64,000 nt of DNA from Methylobacterium platani (GCF_001653715.1 NZ_LWHQ01000001.1:1-64000), one strand, 5' to 3'. Shown: positions 49,162-57,240, counted from the first letter of the stretch. Notes: a model not told the origin generated them from the sequence alone. A program made the numbers and translations.

Positions 49162-49953
49162 TCAGCGGCTCGCGCGCCGGCCCTTCGCCCCGATCCGGCG
49201 CTCGTAGTGCTTGGCGACCCGGAGGTGGCGCGAGATCGCGTAGTTCATCGCGGTCAGGAAGCCGTAGGCGCCGCGCACGCAGTGGCGGCGGCCGAAATAG
49301 GCCTTCAGGAAGTTGCCCGGCAGCTCGACGAACAGCCGCCAGGTCGGGATCGCGACGCCGCGCGCCTCGAGATCGTCGGCCTGCTGGTCGGAATAGCGGT
49401 TGAGCTTGTCGAGCTGGTCGCCGAGGGAGCGGACCGAGAAGTGGTGGATCACCCCCTTGAGGCGCCCGACCGTGGCGCCCGCATCAAGGTCGACCCGGTC
49501 GTGGACCGGCGAGGGCGAGTAGCGGCCGCGGTCGCGCCGGTAGAGCCGCACCGGCCACAGCGTGTAGGCGAGGCGGTGCGGCCGCGTCTCGCCGGGAAAC
49601 ACCTCGGCGATGCCGAGCGCGTAGGCCGGGTGCGGCGGCTCGCCGGCGGAAAACAGCCGGCGGATCTCGGCGTTCAGCGAAGGCGGCACCACCTCGTCGG
49701 CGTCGAGGTTCAGCATCCAGACGTGGCGGCACTGCTCCTCGGCGAAGCGCTTCTGCGGCCCGTAGCCGGGCCAGTCGCGCGCGATCACCCGCGCGCCGAG
49801 CGAGGCGGCGAGCTCGCGCGTGCCGTCGGTCGAGCCGGAATCGACCACGATCAGGTCGTCGGTCAGGTCGCGCACCGCCGCGAGGGTGGCGCCGATCCGG
49901 TCGGCCTCGTTGTGGGCGATGAGGAAGATCGAGAGGGGGAGGGGGGCGACCAT
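49162..49953 (-). CDS. Glycosyltransferase family 2, WaaE/KdtX-like
   Basis: A 263-aa GT-A enzyme. The nucleotide-sugar site is visible as LSIFLIAHNEADRIGATLAA, DDLIVVDSGSTDGTRELAAS and the DxD segment VWMLNLDADEVVPPS. The middle (YGPQKRFAEEQCRHVW) and the end (SDQQADDLEARGVAIPTWRL, FVELPGNFLKAYFGRRHCVR) are typical of the WaaE group that adds glucose to the lipopolysaccharide core. ATG 49953 (MVAPLPLSIFLIAHNE) fits. No other LPS gene is adjacent. Confidence 0.88.
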   Translation of the reverse strand: MVAPLPLSIFLIAHNEADRIGATLAAVRDLTDDLIVVDSGSTDGTRELAASLGARVIARDWPGYGPQKRFAEEQCRHVWMLNLDADEVVPPSLNAEIRRLFSAGEPPHPAYALGIAEVFPGETRPHRLAYTLWPVRLYRRDRGRYSPSPVHDRVDLDAGATVGRLKGVIHHFSVRSLGDQLDKLNRYSDQQADDLEARGVAIPTWRLFVELPGNFLKAYFGRRHCVRGAYGFLTAMNYAISRHLRVAKHYERRIGAKGRRASR

Positions 49954-50259
49954 GGACCGAGGCGAGGATCCCGGCCCGCCGGGAGGGCGCCGGGTCTGTC
50001 GGGCCAGCCTCTAGAGCATCTTCCGGGTTCCTGAAAACCGGCCCGGGCGCTGCGGGCCCGCGGCCGGGCGGGAGCGTGCCCCCGCGGCCACGGTGGCGCG
50101 GGGAAATGCGCGCCGGCCCCGCCGCCCCATTGGCGCCGCATCGGTTTGGCTCATCCTTAAGGAGTGCCCGCAAGAATCGGGCGCGAGGAATCGCCGGGCG
50201 CCGCAGGGTTCGCCGGCGCGTGGCCTTGAGCCTGGCCTTGGGGAAGAGCGGTGTTGGCG
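49954..50259. other. Divergent promoter region with a dispersed element
   Basis: 306 bases between the leftward glycosyltransferase and the rightward lipoprotein. It holds a CTAGAGCAT-type element at 50011-50041 and otherwise GC-rich DNA. No gene or known RNA is seen. Confidence 0.4.
50011..50041. repeat. CTAGAGCAT-type Rhizobiales intergenic element, short copy
   Basis: CTAGAGCATCTTCCGGGTTC followed by CTGAAAACCGG. It shares CTAGAG, TCCG and AACCGG in the same order with the longer element at 55569. Such sequences are familiar as dispersed intergenic repeats of Rhizobiales; this is from memory, not a search. Confidence 0.45.
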
Positions 50260-51540
50260 ATGGGGATCCTCGTGCGGAGCCGGAGCTTGGGAATCCTCCT
50301 CGCCGCGACCGTGCTCGGTGCCTGCGCGGGCACGCCGAAGGGCGTGCTGGCGCCGGTCGCCGCCACGGTGCCGGGGGCGTCGCGGGTCGACATGCTGGTC
50401 GCCACGACCCGCAAGACCGCCGCCAATCCGGGCGAGATGTATTCCGGCGACCGCGGGCCGGCCCTGTCCTACGCCGACATCACGGTGTCGATCCCGCCGG
50501 ACTCGATGCGCAAGCCCGGCACCGTGCAGTGGCCCAAGGAGCTGCCCGGCAACCCCGCCACCGACTTCGTCACCCTCAAGGCCGAGACCCTCGACCGGCC
50601 GGAGGCGGCCGCCCGCCTGCGCCGCACGGCCGCGCGGACGGGCAAGCGCCACGTGCTGGTCTTCGTCCACGGCTTCAACAACCGCTTCGAAGACGCGGTC
50701 TACCGCTTCGCCCAGATCGTGCACGACACCAAGGCCGACGTGATGCCGGTGCTGTTCACCTGGCCGTCCCGCGGCAGCGTGCTCGCCTACGGCTACGACC
50801 GCGAGAGCACCAACTACTCGCGCAACGCCCTCGAGGGCGTGCTGCGGCGCCTCGCCCAGAACCCGGAGGTCGGCGAGATCACGGTGCTGGCCCACTCGAT
50901 GGGCAACTGGCTGGTGCTCGAATCCCTGCGCCAGATGGCGATCCGCGACGGGCGCGTCGCCGGAAAGATCCGCGACGTGGTCCTGGCCGCCCCGGACGTC
51001 GACGTCGACCTCGCCCGCGAGGCCTTCCGCGACATGGGCCCGACCCGGCCGCGGCTCAGCCTGTTCGTCTCCCAGGACGACAACGCGCTCGCGGTCTCGC
51101 GCCTGGTCTGGGGCAATTCCGGCGCGCGGCTCGGCGCCATCGACCCCTCGACCGAACCCTATCGCAGCGAACTCGCCCGCGAGAACATCGCGGTGCTCAA
51201 CCTGACCGCGATGAAGGGCGAGGACGCCCTCAACCACGGCAAGTTCGCCGGCAGCCCGCAGCTCGTGGAGCTCCTCGGCAACCGCCTCGCCGACGGCCAG
51301 ACCATCACCGATTCCCGCGTGGGCTTCGGCGACCGCATCGTCCAGATGACCGCGGGCGCCGCCGCCACCGTCGGCACCGCCGCGGGCCTCGCGGTCTCGG
51401 CCCCCGTCGCGGTGATCGACCCCCAGAGCCGCGAGACCTACGGCGAGCACCTGCGCAACCTCGGCCAGGGCATCGGCGACACCGCCGAGGGGGCGGTGGA
51501 CCTCGCCACCGCGCCGGCGCGGGCGCTCGGGGGGCGGTGA
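50260..51540 (+). CDS. Lipoprotein alpha/beta hydrolase (DUF900 family)
   Basis: A 426-aa protein. The N-terminus LGILLAATVLGACAG is a lipobox with Cys in GAC, so it is a lipoprotein. The hydrolase core has HVLVFVHGFNNRFEDAVYRF (oxyanion region), then FTWPSRGSVLAYGYDRES and the nucleophile in VLAHSMGNWLVLESLRQM (G-x-S-x-G variant HSMGN). AAPDVDVDL and LNHGKF complete the DUF900 pattern, with the family Asp and His. The substrate is unknown. ATG 50260 gives the best signal peptide; GTG 50251 is also in frame. It is convergent with nothing and followed 113 bases later by the TRAP gene. Confidence 0.85.
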   Translation: MGILVRSRSLGILLAATVLGACAGTPKGVLAPVAATVPGASRVDMLVATTRKTAANPGEMYSGDRGPALSYADITVSIPPDSMRKPGTVQWPKELPGNPATDFVTLKAETLDRPEAAARLRRTAARTGKRHVLVFVHGFNNRFEDAVYRFAQIVHDTKADVMPVLFTWPSRGSVLAYGYDRESTNYSRNALEGVLRRLAQNPEVGEITVLAHSMGNWLVLESLRQMAIRDGRVAGKIRDVVLAAPDVDVDLAREAFRDMGPTRPRLSLFVSQDDNALAVSRLVWGNSGARLGAIDPSTEPYRSELARENIAVLNLTAMKGEDALNHGKFAGSPQLVELLGNRLADGQTITDSRVGFGDRIVQMTAGAAATVGTAAGLAVSAPVAVIDPQSRETYGEHLRNLGQGIGDTAEGAVDLATAPARALGGR

Positions 51541-51653
51541 GGGCGGCGTTGGCACCGCGCGCGCATTCGGCTTAAGGCAGGGCGGCAGACGAGATCCGGC
51601 CCACGGGCGCGAAGCAGCCCCCGGAGCGGCCGGACACCCGGGAGGCCGACACC

Positions 51654-52664
51654 ATGCACCACCCCACGCGCCGCGCCCTGATCGCCGGCGCCGCCGCGAC
51701 CGCGCTCCTCCCGGCACCGCACCTCCGCGCGCAGGCCGGGGCCTTGCGGCTCAAATGCGGCGTCGTCACCCCCGACACCCATCCGGCGACGATCCGCCTG
51801 CGCGAGGCGGCCGACAGGGTCGCCAAGGAGACCGGCGGCGCCGTCGAGGTCGCGGTGTTTCCCAACGGCCAGCTCGGCTCGGACACCGACATGCTGAGCC
51901 AGCTGCGCTCCGGCGCGCTCGAGATGTTCGCGCAATCCTCCTCGAACCTGGCGACCCTGGTGCCGCGGGCCTCGCTCATCAACATCGCCTTCGCGTGGAG
52001 CGGCTACGACAAGGTCTGGCCGGCGGTCGACGGCGAGCTCGGCGCCTATATCCGGGGCGAGATCGCCAAGGCCGGCCTCGTGCCGTTCGAGCGGATGTGG
52101 GACAACGGCTTCCGCCAGACCACGACCAGCACCCGGCCGATCCGGGGGCCGGCCGATTTCGAGGGCCTGAAGCTGCGGGTGCCGAACAGCGCGCTGTTCA
52201 CCTCCGCCTTCCGGGCGCTCGGCGCCGCGCCGGTAGCGCTCAACTTCTCGGAGGCGTACTCGGCCCTGCAGACCAAGGTGGTGGACGGCCAGGAGAACCC
52301 GCTCGCCATCATCGCGAGCTTCAAGCTCGCCGAGGTGCAGAAGTACCTCTCCTTCACCAACCACATCTGGGATGGGTTCTGGCTGATGTCCGGCAACCGG
52401 ACCTGGTCGCGCTTGCCCGAGGACGTGAAGGCGGTGCTGACCCGCCACTTCAACGCCGTGGCCCTCGACCAGCGGCAGGACATCGCCGGCCAGGGCGTGG
52501 CGATGCGCGAGGCGCTGGGGAAGGCCGGCTTCGCGATCAACGACGCGCCCGCCGGCCCCTTCCAGGACAAGCTGCGGAGCGCGGGCTTCTACACCGAGTG
52601 GAAGGGCAAGTACGGGGCGGAGGCCTGGGGCCACCTGGAGAAGTTCGCCGGGGCGGTGTCGTAG
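51654..52664 (+). CDS. TRAP transporter periplasmic substrate-binding protein (DctP family)
   Basis: A 336-aa periplasmic binding protein. A twin-arginine-like start, MHHPTRRALIAGAAATALLP, ends near LRAQA. Family features are VEVAVFPNGQLGSDTDMLSQ, RSGALEMF, the Arg-containing LKLRVPNSALFTSAFRALGA that contacts the carboxylate, and the NFSEAYSALQTKVVDGQENP segment. No DctQ or DctM permease lies beside it, so it is an orphan. The D-tartrate dehydratase gene 497 bases away on the opposite strand suggests a dicarboxylate or sugar-acid ligand, but this is inference. Confidence 0.9.
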   Translation: MHHPTRRALIAGAAATALLPAPHLRAQAGALRLKCGVVTPDTHPATIRLREAADRVAKETGGAVEVAVFPNGQLGSDTDMLSQLRSGALEMFAQSSSNLATLVPRASLINIAFAWSGYDKVWPAVDGELGAYIRGEIAKAGLVPFERMWDNGFRQTTTSTRPIRGPADFEGLKLRVPNSALFTSAFRALGAAPVALNFSEAYSALQTKVVDGQENPLAIIASFKLAEVQKYLSFTNHIWDGFWLMSGNRTWSRLPEDVKAVLTRHFNAVALDQRQDIAGQGVAMREALGKAGFAINDAPAGPFQDKLRSAGFYTEWKGKYGAEAWGHLEKFAGAVS

Positions 52665-52671
52665 GGCGCGG

Positions 52672-53164
52672 TCACTCGCCCGAGGGCGCGACGGGCGGCG
52701 TCGCGACGTACGCCGGCCCGGCACGAAGCCCAGCGCCTCGTAGAAGGCGTGCACCCGCGGATCGGCGCGCCCGCTCTGCATCAGGACGTGGTGGCAGCCG
52801 CTCGCCCAGGCCCGGGCGAGGGCCGCCCGCACGACGGCCCGGCCGTGCCCGCGCCCCCGGGCCTCCGGATGGGTGACGACGTTCTCCAGGAAGCCATGGG
52901 CGCGTCCTTCGCGCAGCAGGTTCGGCGCGGTGACGAGCGTGCAGGTCGCCACGATCCTCCCGCCCTCCTCCGACACGAAGACCGCGACGCCCGGATGGGC
53001 CAGGGTCTCCTGCCAGATCCGCTCGGCCGCGGCGACCGGGGCGGCGCGGCTGACCTCGGAGGCGGAAAGAAGCGCCAGGAGCGACGCCAGGTCGGCGGCG
53101 CAAGCGGGACGGCCGGCCGGCCGCCGCCCCCGGGTCGGCCGTCCGTCGCGGGCTCTCGCGTCAC
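52672..53164 (-). pseudogene. GNAT acetyltransferase with two frameshifts
   Basis: GNAT similarity is clear in one frame (GFLENVVTHPEARGRGHGRA, VVRAALARAWASGC, FYEALGFVPGR), but no start codon serves this frame before GTG 52976 and no stop follows it for more than 1 kb. The natural start is GTG 53164, which overlaps the tarD stop as GTGA in a second frame. The natural C-terminus, AYVATPPVAPSGE then TGA at 52672, lies in the third frame. Two indels are needed, one between 53164 and about 53110 and one near 52710. Either the gene is decayed or the GC-rich runs hold sequencing errors. Confidence 0.7.
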
Positions 53165-54330
53165 GCCCGCTCCAGCGGCCGCATCACCGCGTAGAGCGCG
53201 CTCTTCGCCTCGAAGCCGATGCCGGGCACGTCCGGCATCGCGACCCGGCTGTCGGCGACCGGCACCGCATCGGCGAAGCCGCCGAAGGGGGCGAAGACGT
53301 CCGGATAGCTCTCGTTGCCGCCGAGCCCGAGGCCCACCGCGATGTTGAGGGCGAACTGGTGCCCCCCGTGGGGCACGCAGCGGCGCGGCGACCAGCCGTG
53401 GGCGCGCAGGACCTCGAGGGTGCGCAGGTACTCGACGAGCCCGTAGGACAGGGCTGGATCGAATTGCAGGATGTCGCGGTCCGGCCTCAGGCCGCCGTGG
53501 CGGATCAGGTTGCGGGCATCCTGGTGCGAGAACAGGTTCTCGCCGGTGGCGAGCACGCCGTCATAGGTCGTGGCGAGCGCCGCATGGGCGAGATAATCGA
53601 GGGGATCGACCGGCTCCTCGTACCAGCGCAGCCCGTAGGGCGCGACCGCCCGGCCGAAGCGGATCGCCTCCTCGAGGGTGAAGCGGCCGTTGACGTCGAC
53701 GCAGAGCCGCGAGCCGTCGCCGCCGAGCACGGCGAGCACCGCCTCGATCCGGGCGACGTCCTCCTCCAGCGGCACCAGCCCGACCTTCATCTTCACGGTG
53801 CTGTAGCCGCGGTCGAGGTAGGAGCGCATCTCGTCCTGGAGCGCGCCGACGCCCTTGCCCGGGTAGTAGTAGCCGCCCGCGGCGTAGACCCAGGCGGTCG
53901 GGTCGGCCTCGCCGCCGCGGTAGCGGTCGGCGAGAAGCCGCCAGAGCGGCACGCCCTTCGCCTTGGCGAGCGCGTCCCACAGGGCCATGTCGAGGACGCC
54001 GACCGCCACCGAGCGCTCGCCGTGGCCGCCGGGCTTCTCGTTCCGCATCATCGCCGCCCAGGCCCGGTGCGGGTCGATCAGCCCGTCCTCGCCCTGGAGG
54101 TCCTCGGGCGCGGCCGAGAGCAGGCGCGGGATGAAGCGCTCGCGCAGCAAGCCTTGCGGCGCGTAGCGCCCGTTCGAGTTGAAGCCGAAGCCGACGACGG
54201 GCCGGCCGTCGACCACGACGTCGGTCACCACCGCGACCACGCTCGCCGTCATGGTCGAGAAGTCGATCCAGGCGTTGGCGATGTCGGACTTGATCGGCGC
54301 GACGATGTCGCGGATGGCGGTGATGCGCAT
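53161..54330 (-). CDS. tarD: D-tartrate dehydratase (enolase superfamily)
   Basis: A 389-aa enzyme that dehydrates D-tartrate to oxaloacetate. It matches the known Bradyrhizobium enzyme along its length as I recall it: NEKPGGHGERSVAVGVLDMA, VYAAGGYYYPGKGVGALQDE, TVKMKVG with the catalytic Lys pair, CVDVNGRF (Asp ligand), RWYEEPVDPLDY and LATGENLFSHQDARN (Glu ligands), then SPRRCVPHGGHQFALNIAVG with the catalytic His. GLGGNESYPDVFAPFGGF and MPDVPGIGFEAKS close the family. Length equals the reference enzyme. The GNAT remnant is translationally coupled downstream; the orphan TRAP binding protein may supply the substrate. Confidence 0.9.
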   Translation of the reverse strand: MRITAIRDIVAPIKSDIANAWIDFSTMTASVVAVVTDVVVDGRPVVGFGFNSNGRYAPQGLLRERFIPRLLSAAPEDLQGEDGLIDPHRAWAAMMRNEKPGGHGERSVAVGVLDMALWDALAKAKGVPLWRLLADRYRGGEADPTAWVYAAGGYYYPGKGVGALQDEMRSYLDRGYSTVKMKVGLVPLEEDVARIEAVLAVLGGDGSRLCVDVNGRFTLEEAIRFGRAVAPYGLRWYEEPVDPLDYLAHAALATTYDGVLATGENLFSHQDARNLIRHGGLRPDRDILQFDPALSYGLVEYLRTLEVLRAHGWSPRRCVPHGGHQFALNIAVGLGLGGNESYPDVFAPFGGFADAVPVADSRVAMPDVPGIGFEAKSALYAVMRPLERA

Positions 54331-54475
54331 GGATGATCCCCTCCGAACCTGATGATCCGTGTCGTAGGGGCGCGGGCCGGCGCTGACAAATGCGCCGGAC
54401 GCGCGGGATCTCGGCGCCGGGATCTTGGCGCCGAGATCCCGGCGCCGGAATCTTGGCGCGCAGCCGCGTTCTATC

Positions 54476-54799
54476 TCAGCGTGCGGTGCCGTTCTTCTGC
54501 GAGCCCGGGCCGGTGCCGGGGGCGCCGCTGCCGGTCGGGCCGTCGGTCTTCACGGTCGGGCCGGGGCCCATGTTGCCGCCGCTCGACCCCTGCGAGCCGG
54601 TCGAGCCCATGCTGCCCGGGTTGTTGCCGCCGATGCCGGTGCCCGGCGGCTGGCTCGCCATGCCGGAGCCGGTATTGCCGCTCGAGGGCGGGGCGACGCC
54701 GGTGCCGTTGTTGATGCCCTGGGCGGCCGCGACGGTCGCCGTGCCCGCGACGAGGGCGAAGGCCAGGAGGGAGGTGCGGATCGGCAAGGAGGCGGGCAT
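54476..54799 (-). CDS. Exported Gly/Ser/Pro-rich protein
   Basis: A 107-aa protein. ATG 54799 gives a signal peptide, MPASLPIRTSLLAFALVAGT ATVAAAQ, cleaved before GINNGTG. The mature part is a disordered, Gly-, Ser- and Pro-rich segment with MGSTGSQGSSGGNMGPGPTV near its centre. No domain is visible. An EcfG-type promoter (GGAAC-N16-CGTT) lies 42 bases upstream of the start, so it is a likely member of the general stress regulon, perhaps an envelope stress protein. Confidence 0.7.
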   Translation of the reverse strand: MPASLPIRTSLLAFALVAGTATVAAAQGINNGTGVAPPSSGNTGSGMASQPPGTGIGGNNPGSMGSTGSQGSSGGNMGPGPTVKTDGPTGSGAPGTGPGSQKNGTAR

Positions 54800-54840
54800 G
54801 GGAGGTGTCCGGTCTGTTCGGGCGGGAAGCGGACCGGGGC

Positions 54841-54865
54841 AACGGTGGGACCGGGTCGGCGTTCC
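54841..54865 (-). promoter_or_regulatory. EcfG-type general stress promoter (GGAAC-N16-CGTT)
   Basis: On the minus strand GGAAC (54865-54861) is followed after exactly 16 bases by CGTT (54844-54841), the consensus of promoters read by EcfG in alphaproteobacteria. The -10 box is 41 bases from the ATG at 54799, a normal leader. The sigma factor gene at 55700 is about 0.9 kb away. Confidence 0.7.
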
Positions 54866-55085
54866 CCGCCCGCCCCGCGGCGAAGCGGCCGCCGAGGCCG
54901 CCTTGCGGATGAAATCCTTGGCATTCGGTCCGCTCTGCATGCAGACTGGGCATCCTGTCGTCCCCGCCGCCGTCGTCCGGCTGTCATGGGGCGGCGGCTA
55001 TGGCCACCCGCAGAAGGTGGCGTGGATCTTGAAAGGGAGCGCGCGGGGTCCGGTTCCGGCCCGTCCTCGCGCGATAGGAGTCGTG

Positions 55086-55196
55086 ATGCAGGTATTCCTG
55101 GTCGCCCTCGGGCTCATCGTCGTTCTGGTCGCCGTCGGCGTGTTCGGTCATCATCCCGACCAGCGCGAGCTGCCGGACCCGAATCGGCGACCCTGA
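55086..55196 (+). CDS. Single-span membrane peptide, 36 aa
   Basis: The frame reads MQVFLVALGLIVVLVAVGVF followed by GHHPDQRELPDPNRRP: one membrane span and a short polar tail. The coding strand has GATAGGAGTCGTG before the ATG. Small proteins of this type are common in Methylobacterium-like genomes; none has a known role. The tail His pair might be exposed on the periplasmic side. Confidence 0.5.
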   Translation: MQVFLVALGLIVVLVAVGVFGHHPDQRELPDPNRRP

Positions 55197-55296
55197 CGGT
55201 ATCGCGGGCGGCGCAACGGGCGCTCCCCTGCCGCGTTGGATCCTGCGGACGGCCCCGCCCCGGCTGTTGATCGTCCTCTTGCGACAGGAGCCCATC

Positions 55297-55572
55297 ATGC
55301 CCGCACCGCGTCCGCTCATCCGCGCGCTCCTCGTCGGCGCGCTCGTCTCCGCCGGCAGCGTCGCGCAGGCTCGGGACCTCCCGGACCAGACCGGCACCGG
55401 AGGCGGTCCGCGCTCGACCATCACGGCGCCGAATACCAGCTCGGTCGGTCAGGTCATGCCGCATCCCGGCGGGCCCGACGCGCGCCTGGAGCGCCGGATC
55501 GACGACCGCACCCGCCAGGAGCGCCTCGACGACCGGATCGACAGCGGCATCTGCACCGGCTGCGGCCGCTAG
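55297..55572 (+). CDS. Small periplasmic protein with C-terminal Cys pair
   Basis: A 91-aa protein. The signal peptide ALLVGALVSAGSVAQA is cleaved before RDLPDQ. The mature protein has an Arg/Asp-rich helix, LERRIDDRTRQERLDDRIDS, and ends GICTGCGR, a CxxC pair. ATG 55297 is preceded by CAGGAG. The stop codon TAG lies inside the start of a CTAGAG-type repeat element. No family is recognised. Confidence 0.6.
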   Translation: MPAPRPLIRALLVGALVSAGSVAQARDLPDQTGTGGGPRSTITAPNTSSVGQVMPHPGGPDARLERRIDDRTRQERLDDRIDSGICTGCGR

Positions 55573-55680
55573 AGTATTGTCCGAGGAAGTGGGAACCGGT
55601 TCGTCGTAGAAACTCGGCAGAACAAAGACCTGGAGAGCTTCGCGATCGCAGCGCGATCATGGAGTTCTCTAGGGCATGGT
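55569..55680. repeat. CTAGAG-type Rhizobiales intergenic element, long copy
   Basis: CTAGAGTATTGTCCGAGGAA, GTGGGAACCGGTTC and CTCTAGGGCATGG near the far end. The element fills the whole gap between the exported protein and the sigma factor and supplies the stop codon of the first. It shares its order of short motifs with 50011-50041. Recognition as a dispersed Rhizobiales repeat is from memory. Confidence 0.5.
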
Positions 55681-55699
55681 CCGGCGAAGCGGCGACGTC

Positions 55700-56374
55700 T
55701 CAGCCCAGCATCTCGGCGAGGCGCGCCCGGGCGCGGTTGATCCGGCTCTTCACGGTCCCGACCCGGCACTCCATCGCGACCGCGATGTCCTCGTAGGAGA
55801 GGTCGTGGACGGCCGAGAGCAGCAGCGCCTCGCGCTGGTCCGGCACCAGGCGGTCGAGGGCGGCCTGCACGTCGTGCAGGTCGAGGCTGCCCTGCTGCGC
55901 CGGCAGGGAGACGAGGCTCGCGGCGAACAGCCCGTCGGGGTCGCCGACCTCGCGCGCCCGCTTCTGGTGCTCGGAATAGAAGCTGTTGCGCAGGATCGTG
56001 TAGAGCCAGGCCGACAGGTGGGTGCCGGGCGCGAACCGGTCCTGCGCCGCCCATGCCTTGAGCAGGGTCTCCTGCACCAGATCGTCGGCGCGGGCGTGGT
56101 TGTTGCACAGGGTCAGGGCGCGGCGGCGCAGCCGCGGCACCTCGGCGAGCAGGTCGCGGCGGAACGCCTCCGCCGGCGCGACGTCGATCCCGGCGAGCGC
56201 CACGACGAGGCGGGCGACCAGCGCCTCCAACTCGCCGGAGGGCGGCAGCGCCGCCGCGTCGTAGGCGGCGCGCAGGGTCGTGCCGAGATGGGCCTGGATG
56301 CCGGCCGGCAGGGCGGGGGCCTCGGGGCGGTCCGTATCGGTCCCTGCCGGGCCCCTGGTGATCAGCGACGGCAT
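55700..56374 (-). CDS. EcfG-type sigma factor with N-terminal NepR-like domain (putative fusion)
   Basis: A 224-aa protein. Residues 75-224 are a complete EcfG (ECF15) sigma factor: FRRDLLAEVPRLRRRALTLC, HARADDLVQETLLKAWAAQD (region 2), LSAWLYTILRNSFYSEHQKR, AREVGDPDG, and region 4 LDRLVPDQREALLLSAVHDL, then CRVGTVKSRINRARARLAEM. Residues 25-60 (IQAHLGTTLRAAYDAAALPP SGELEALVARL) resemble NepR, the anti-sigma factor, whose core reads IGxxLRAxYDxxxxxPxPxxxxxLLxxL. In known genomes nepR and ecfG are separate adjacent genes; here both parts share one frame. An autoinhibited sigma factor is one reading; a sigma factor with an unrelated extension is the other. Sigma assignment is firm, NepR is moderate. 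Confidence 0.8.
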   Translation of the reverse strand: MPSLITRGPAGTDTDRPEAPALPAGIQAHLGTTLRAAYDAAALPPSGELEALVARLVVALAGIDVAPAEAFRRDLLAEVPRLRRRALTLCNNHARADDLVQETLLKAWAAQDRFAPGTHLSAWLYTILRNSFYSEHQKRAREVGDPDGLFAASLVSLPAQQGSLDLHDVQAALDRLVPDQREALLLSAVHDLSYEDIAVAMECRVGTVKSRINRARARLAEMLG

Positions 56375-56469
56375 CGCGCGGTCTCCTGTGACCGGCGCTT
56401 AAGGCACGTCGCGGCGTACCATTACAATGATCTCGACGTACTAGTCCTCCGGGCGCCGGTCCGGCGGGC

Positions 56470-57240
56470 TCAGCCCGCCGCCGCGCCGGCGGACGGGGGC
56501 GTGCCGGGCAGCCAGCGCCCGCGCATGTGCCGCTCCGCCGCCTGCCCCAGCCGTTCGGCATAGCCCGGATGCGCGGGTCCGATCAGCGGCAGGCCGAAGG
56601 CCGCGATGGTGGCCCGGATGCCGTCCTCGTCGAGGCGACGTCCCGCCGCCGCGGCGTGGCGGGCGATCTCGAGCTCCTGGCCCCAGAAGTAGATCTGCGC
56701 GGCCCCCACGTTCTCCTGCATGCGGCGCACCTCCTCGACCCGGCCGTCGGAGACGAGCGGCAGCCAGATGTCTGGCATCAGCAGGTCGACCGGCCGGTCT
56801 GGCCGCCAGGCATGGGCGTCGCCCTCGACGATGCGGATCTTCGCCCGCGCCTCGGGCGCCAGCTGGGCGGCGAGGTCGAGCTCGCGATGCAGCGCGATCA
56901 CCTCGGGGTCGCGCTCGACCACCGTCACCGCGGTGACCTCCGGCCTGACGGCGCTCGCCACCGCCGACCAGCCCATCCCGAGGCCGAACACGACGACGTG
57001 CCCGTGGGCCAGGCGCACGCCGATCTCCTGGCTCTCGAGCTCGACCGGCGTCGTCGACATCCAGGTGTCGCCGCCGCGGATCAGCGTCACGAGGTCCGGC
57101 ACCAGCAGCGCCGGGCTCCAGTAGCCCTGGCACAGCACGTTCCGCGCGTGATGCACCCGCCAGGCACCGGCGCGCAGCGGCCGGTATTCCGGCACGAACA
57201 GGTCGAACGCGAAGGGGGCCAGGCCGGGTGGAATCGTCAT
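56470..57240 (-). CDS. SAM-dependent methyltransferase-fold protein
   Basis: A 256-aa protein. A Rossmann-type methyltransferase core is visible: VVVFGLGMGWSAVASAVRPE near residue 83 (motif I), then VTAVTVVERDPEVIALHREL with the acidic residue of motif II, and RIVEGDAHAWRPDRPVDLLM. The segment order recalls the spermidine-synthase-like group. The N-terminal region, VHHARNVLCQGYWSPALLVP, is unusual. The substrate is unknown. It lies 95 bases upstream of the sigma factor on the same strand and may share its transcript. Confidence 0.65.
   Translation of the reverse strand: MTIPPGLAPFAFDLFVPEYRPLRAGAWRVHHARNVLCQGYWSPALLVPDLVTLIRGGDTWMSTTPVELESQEIGVRLAHGHVVVFGLGMGWSAVASAVRPEVTAVTVVERDPEVIALHRELDLAAQLAPEARAKIRIVEGDAHAWRPDRPVDLLMPDIWLPLVSDGRVEEVRRMQENVGAAQIYFWGQELEIARHAAAAGRRLDEDGIRATIAAFGLPLIGPAHPGYAERLGQAAERHMRGRWLPGTPPSAGAAAG

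Noticed and set aside
44283-49403. 1706-codon frame on the plus strand
   Set aside because: Antisense to the hybrid kinase and CheB genes, which have strong family motifs; its own translation has none.
51438-52976. 512-codon minus-strand frame starting in the GNAT body
   Set aside because: Only the first 90 codons are GNAT-like. The rest is antisense to the TRAP binding protein, because a frameshift removed the natural stop.
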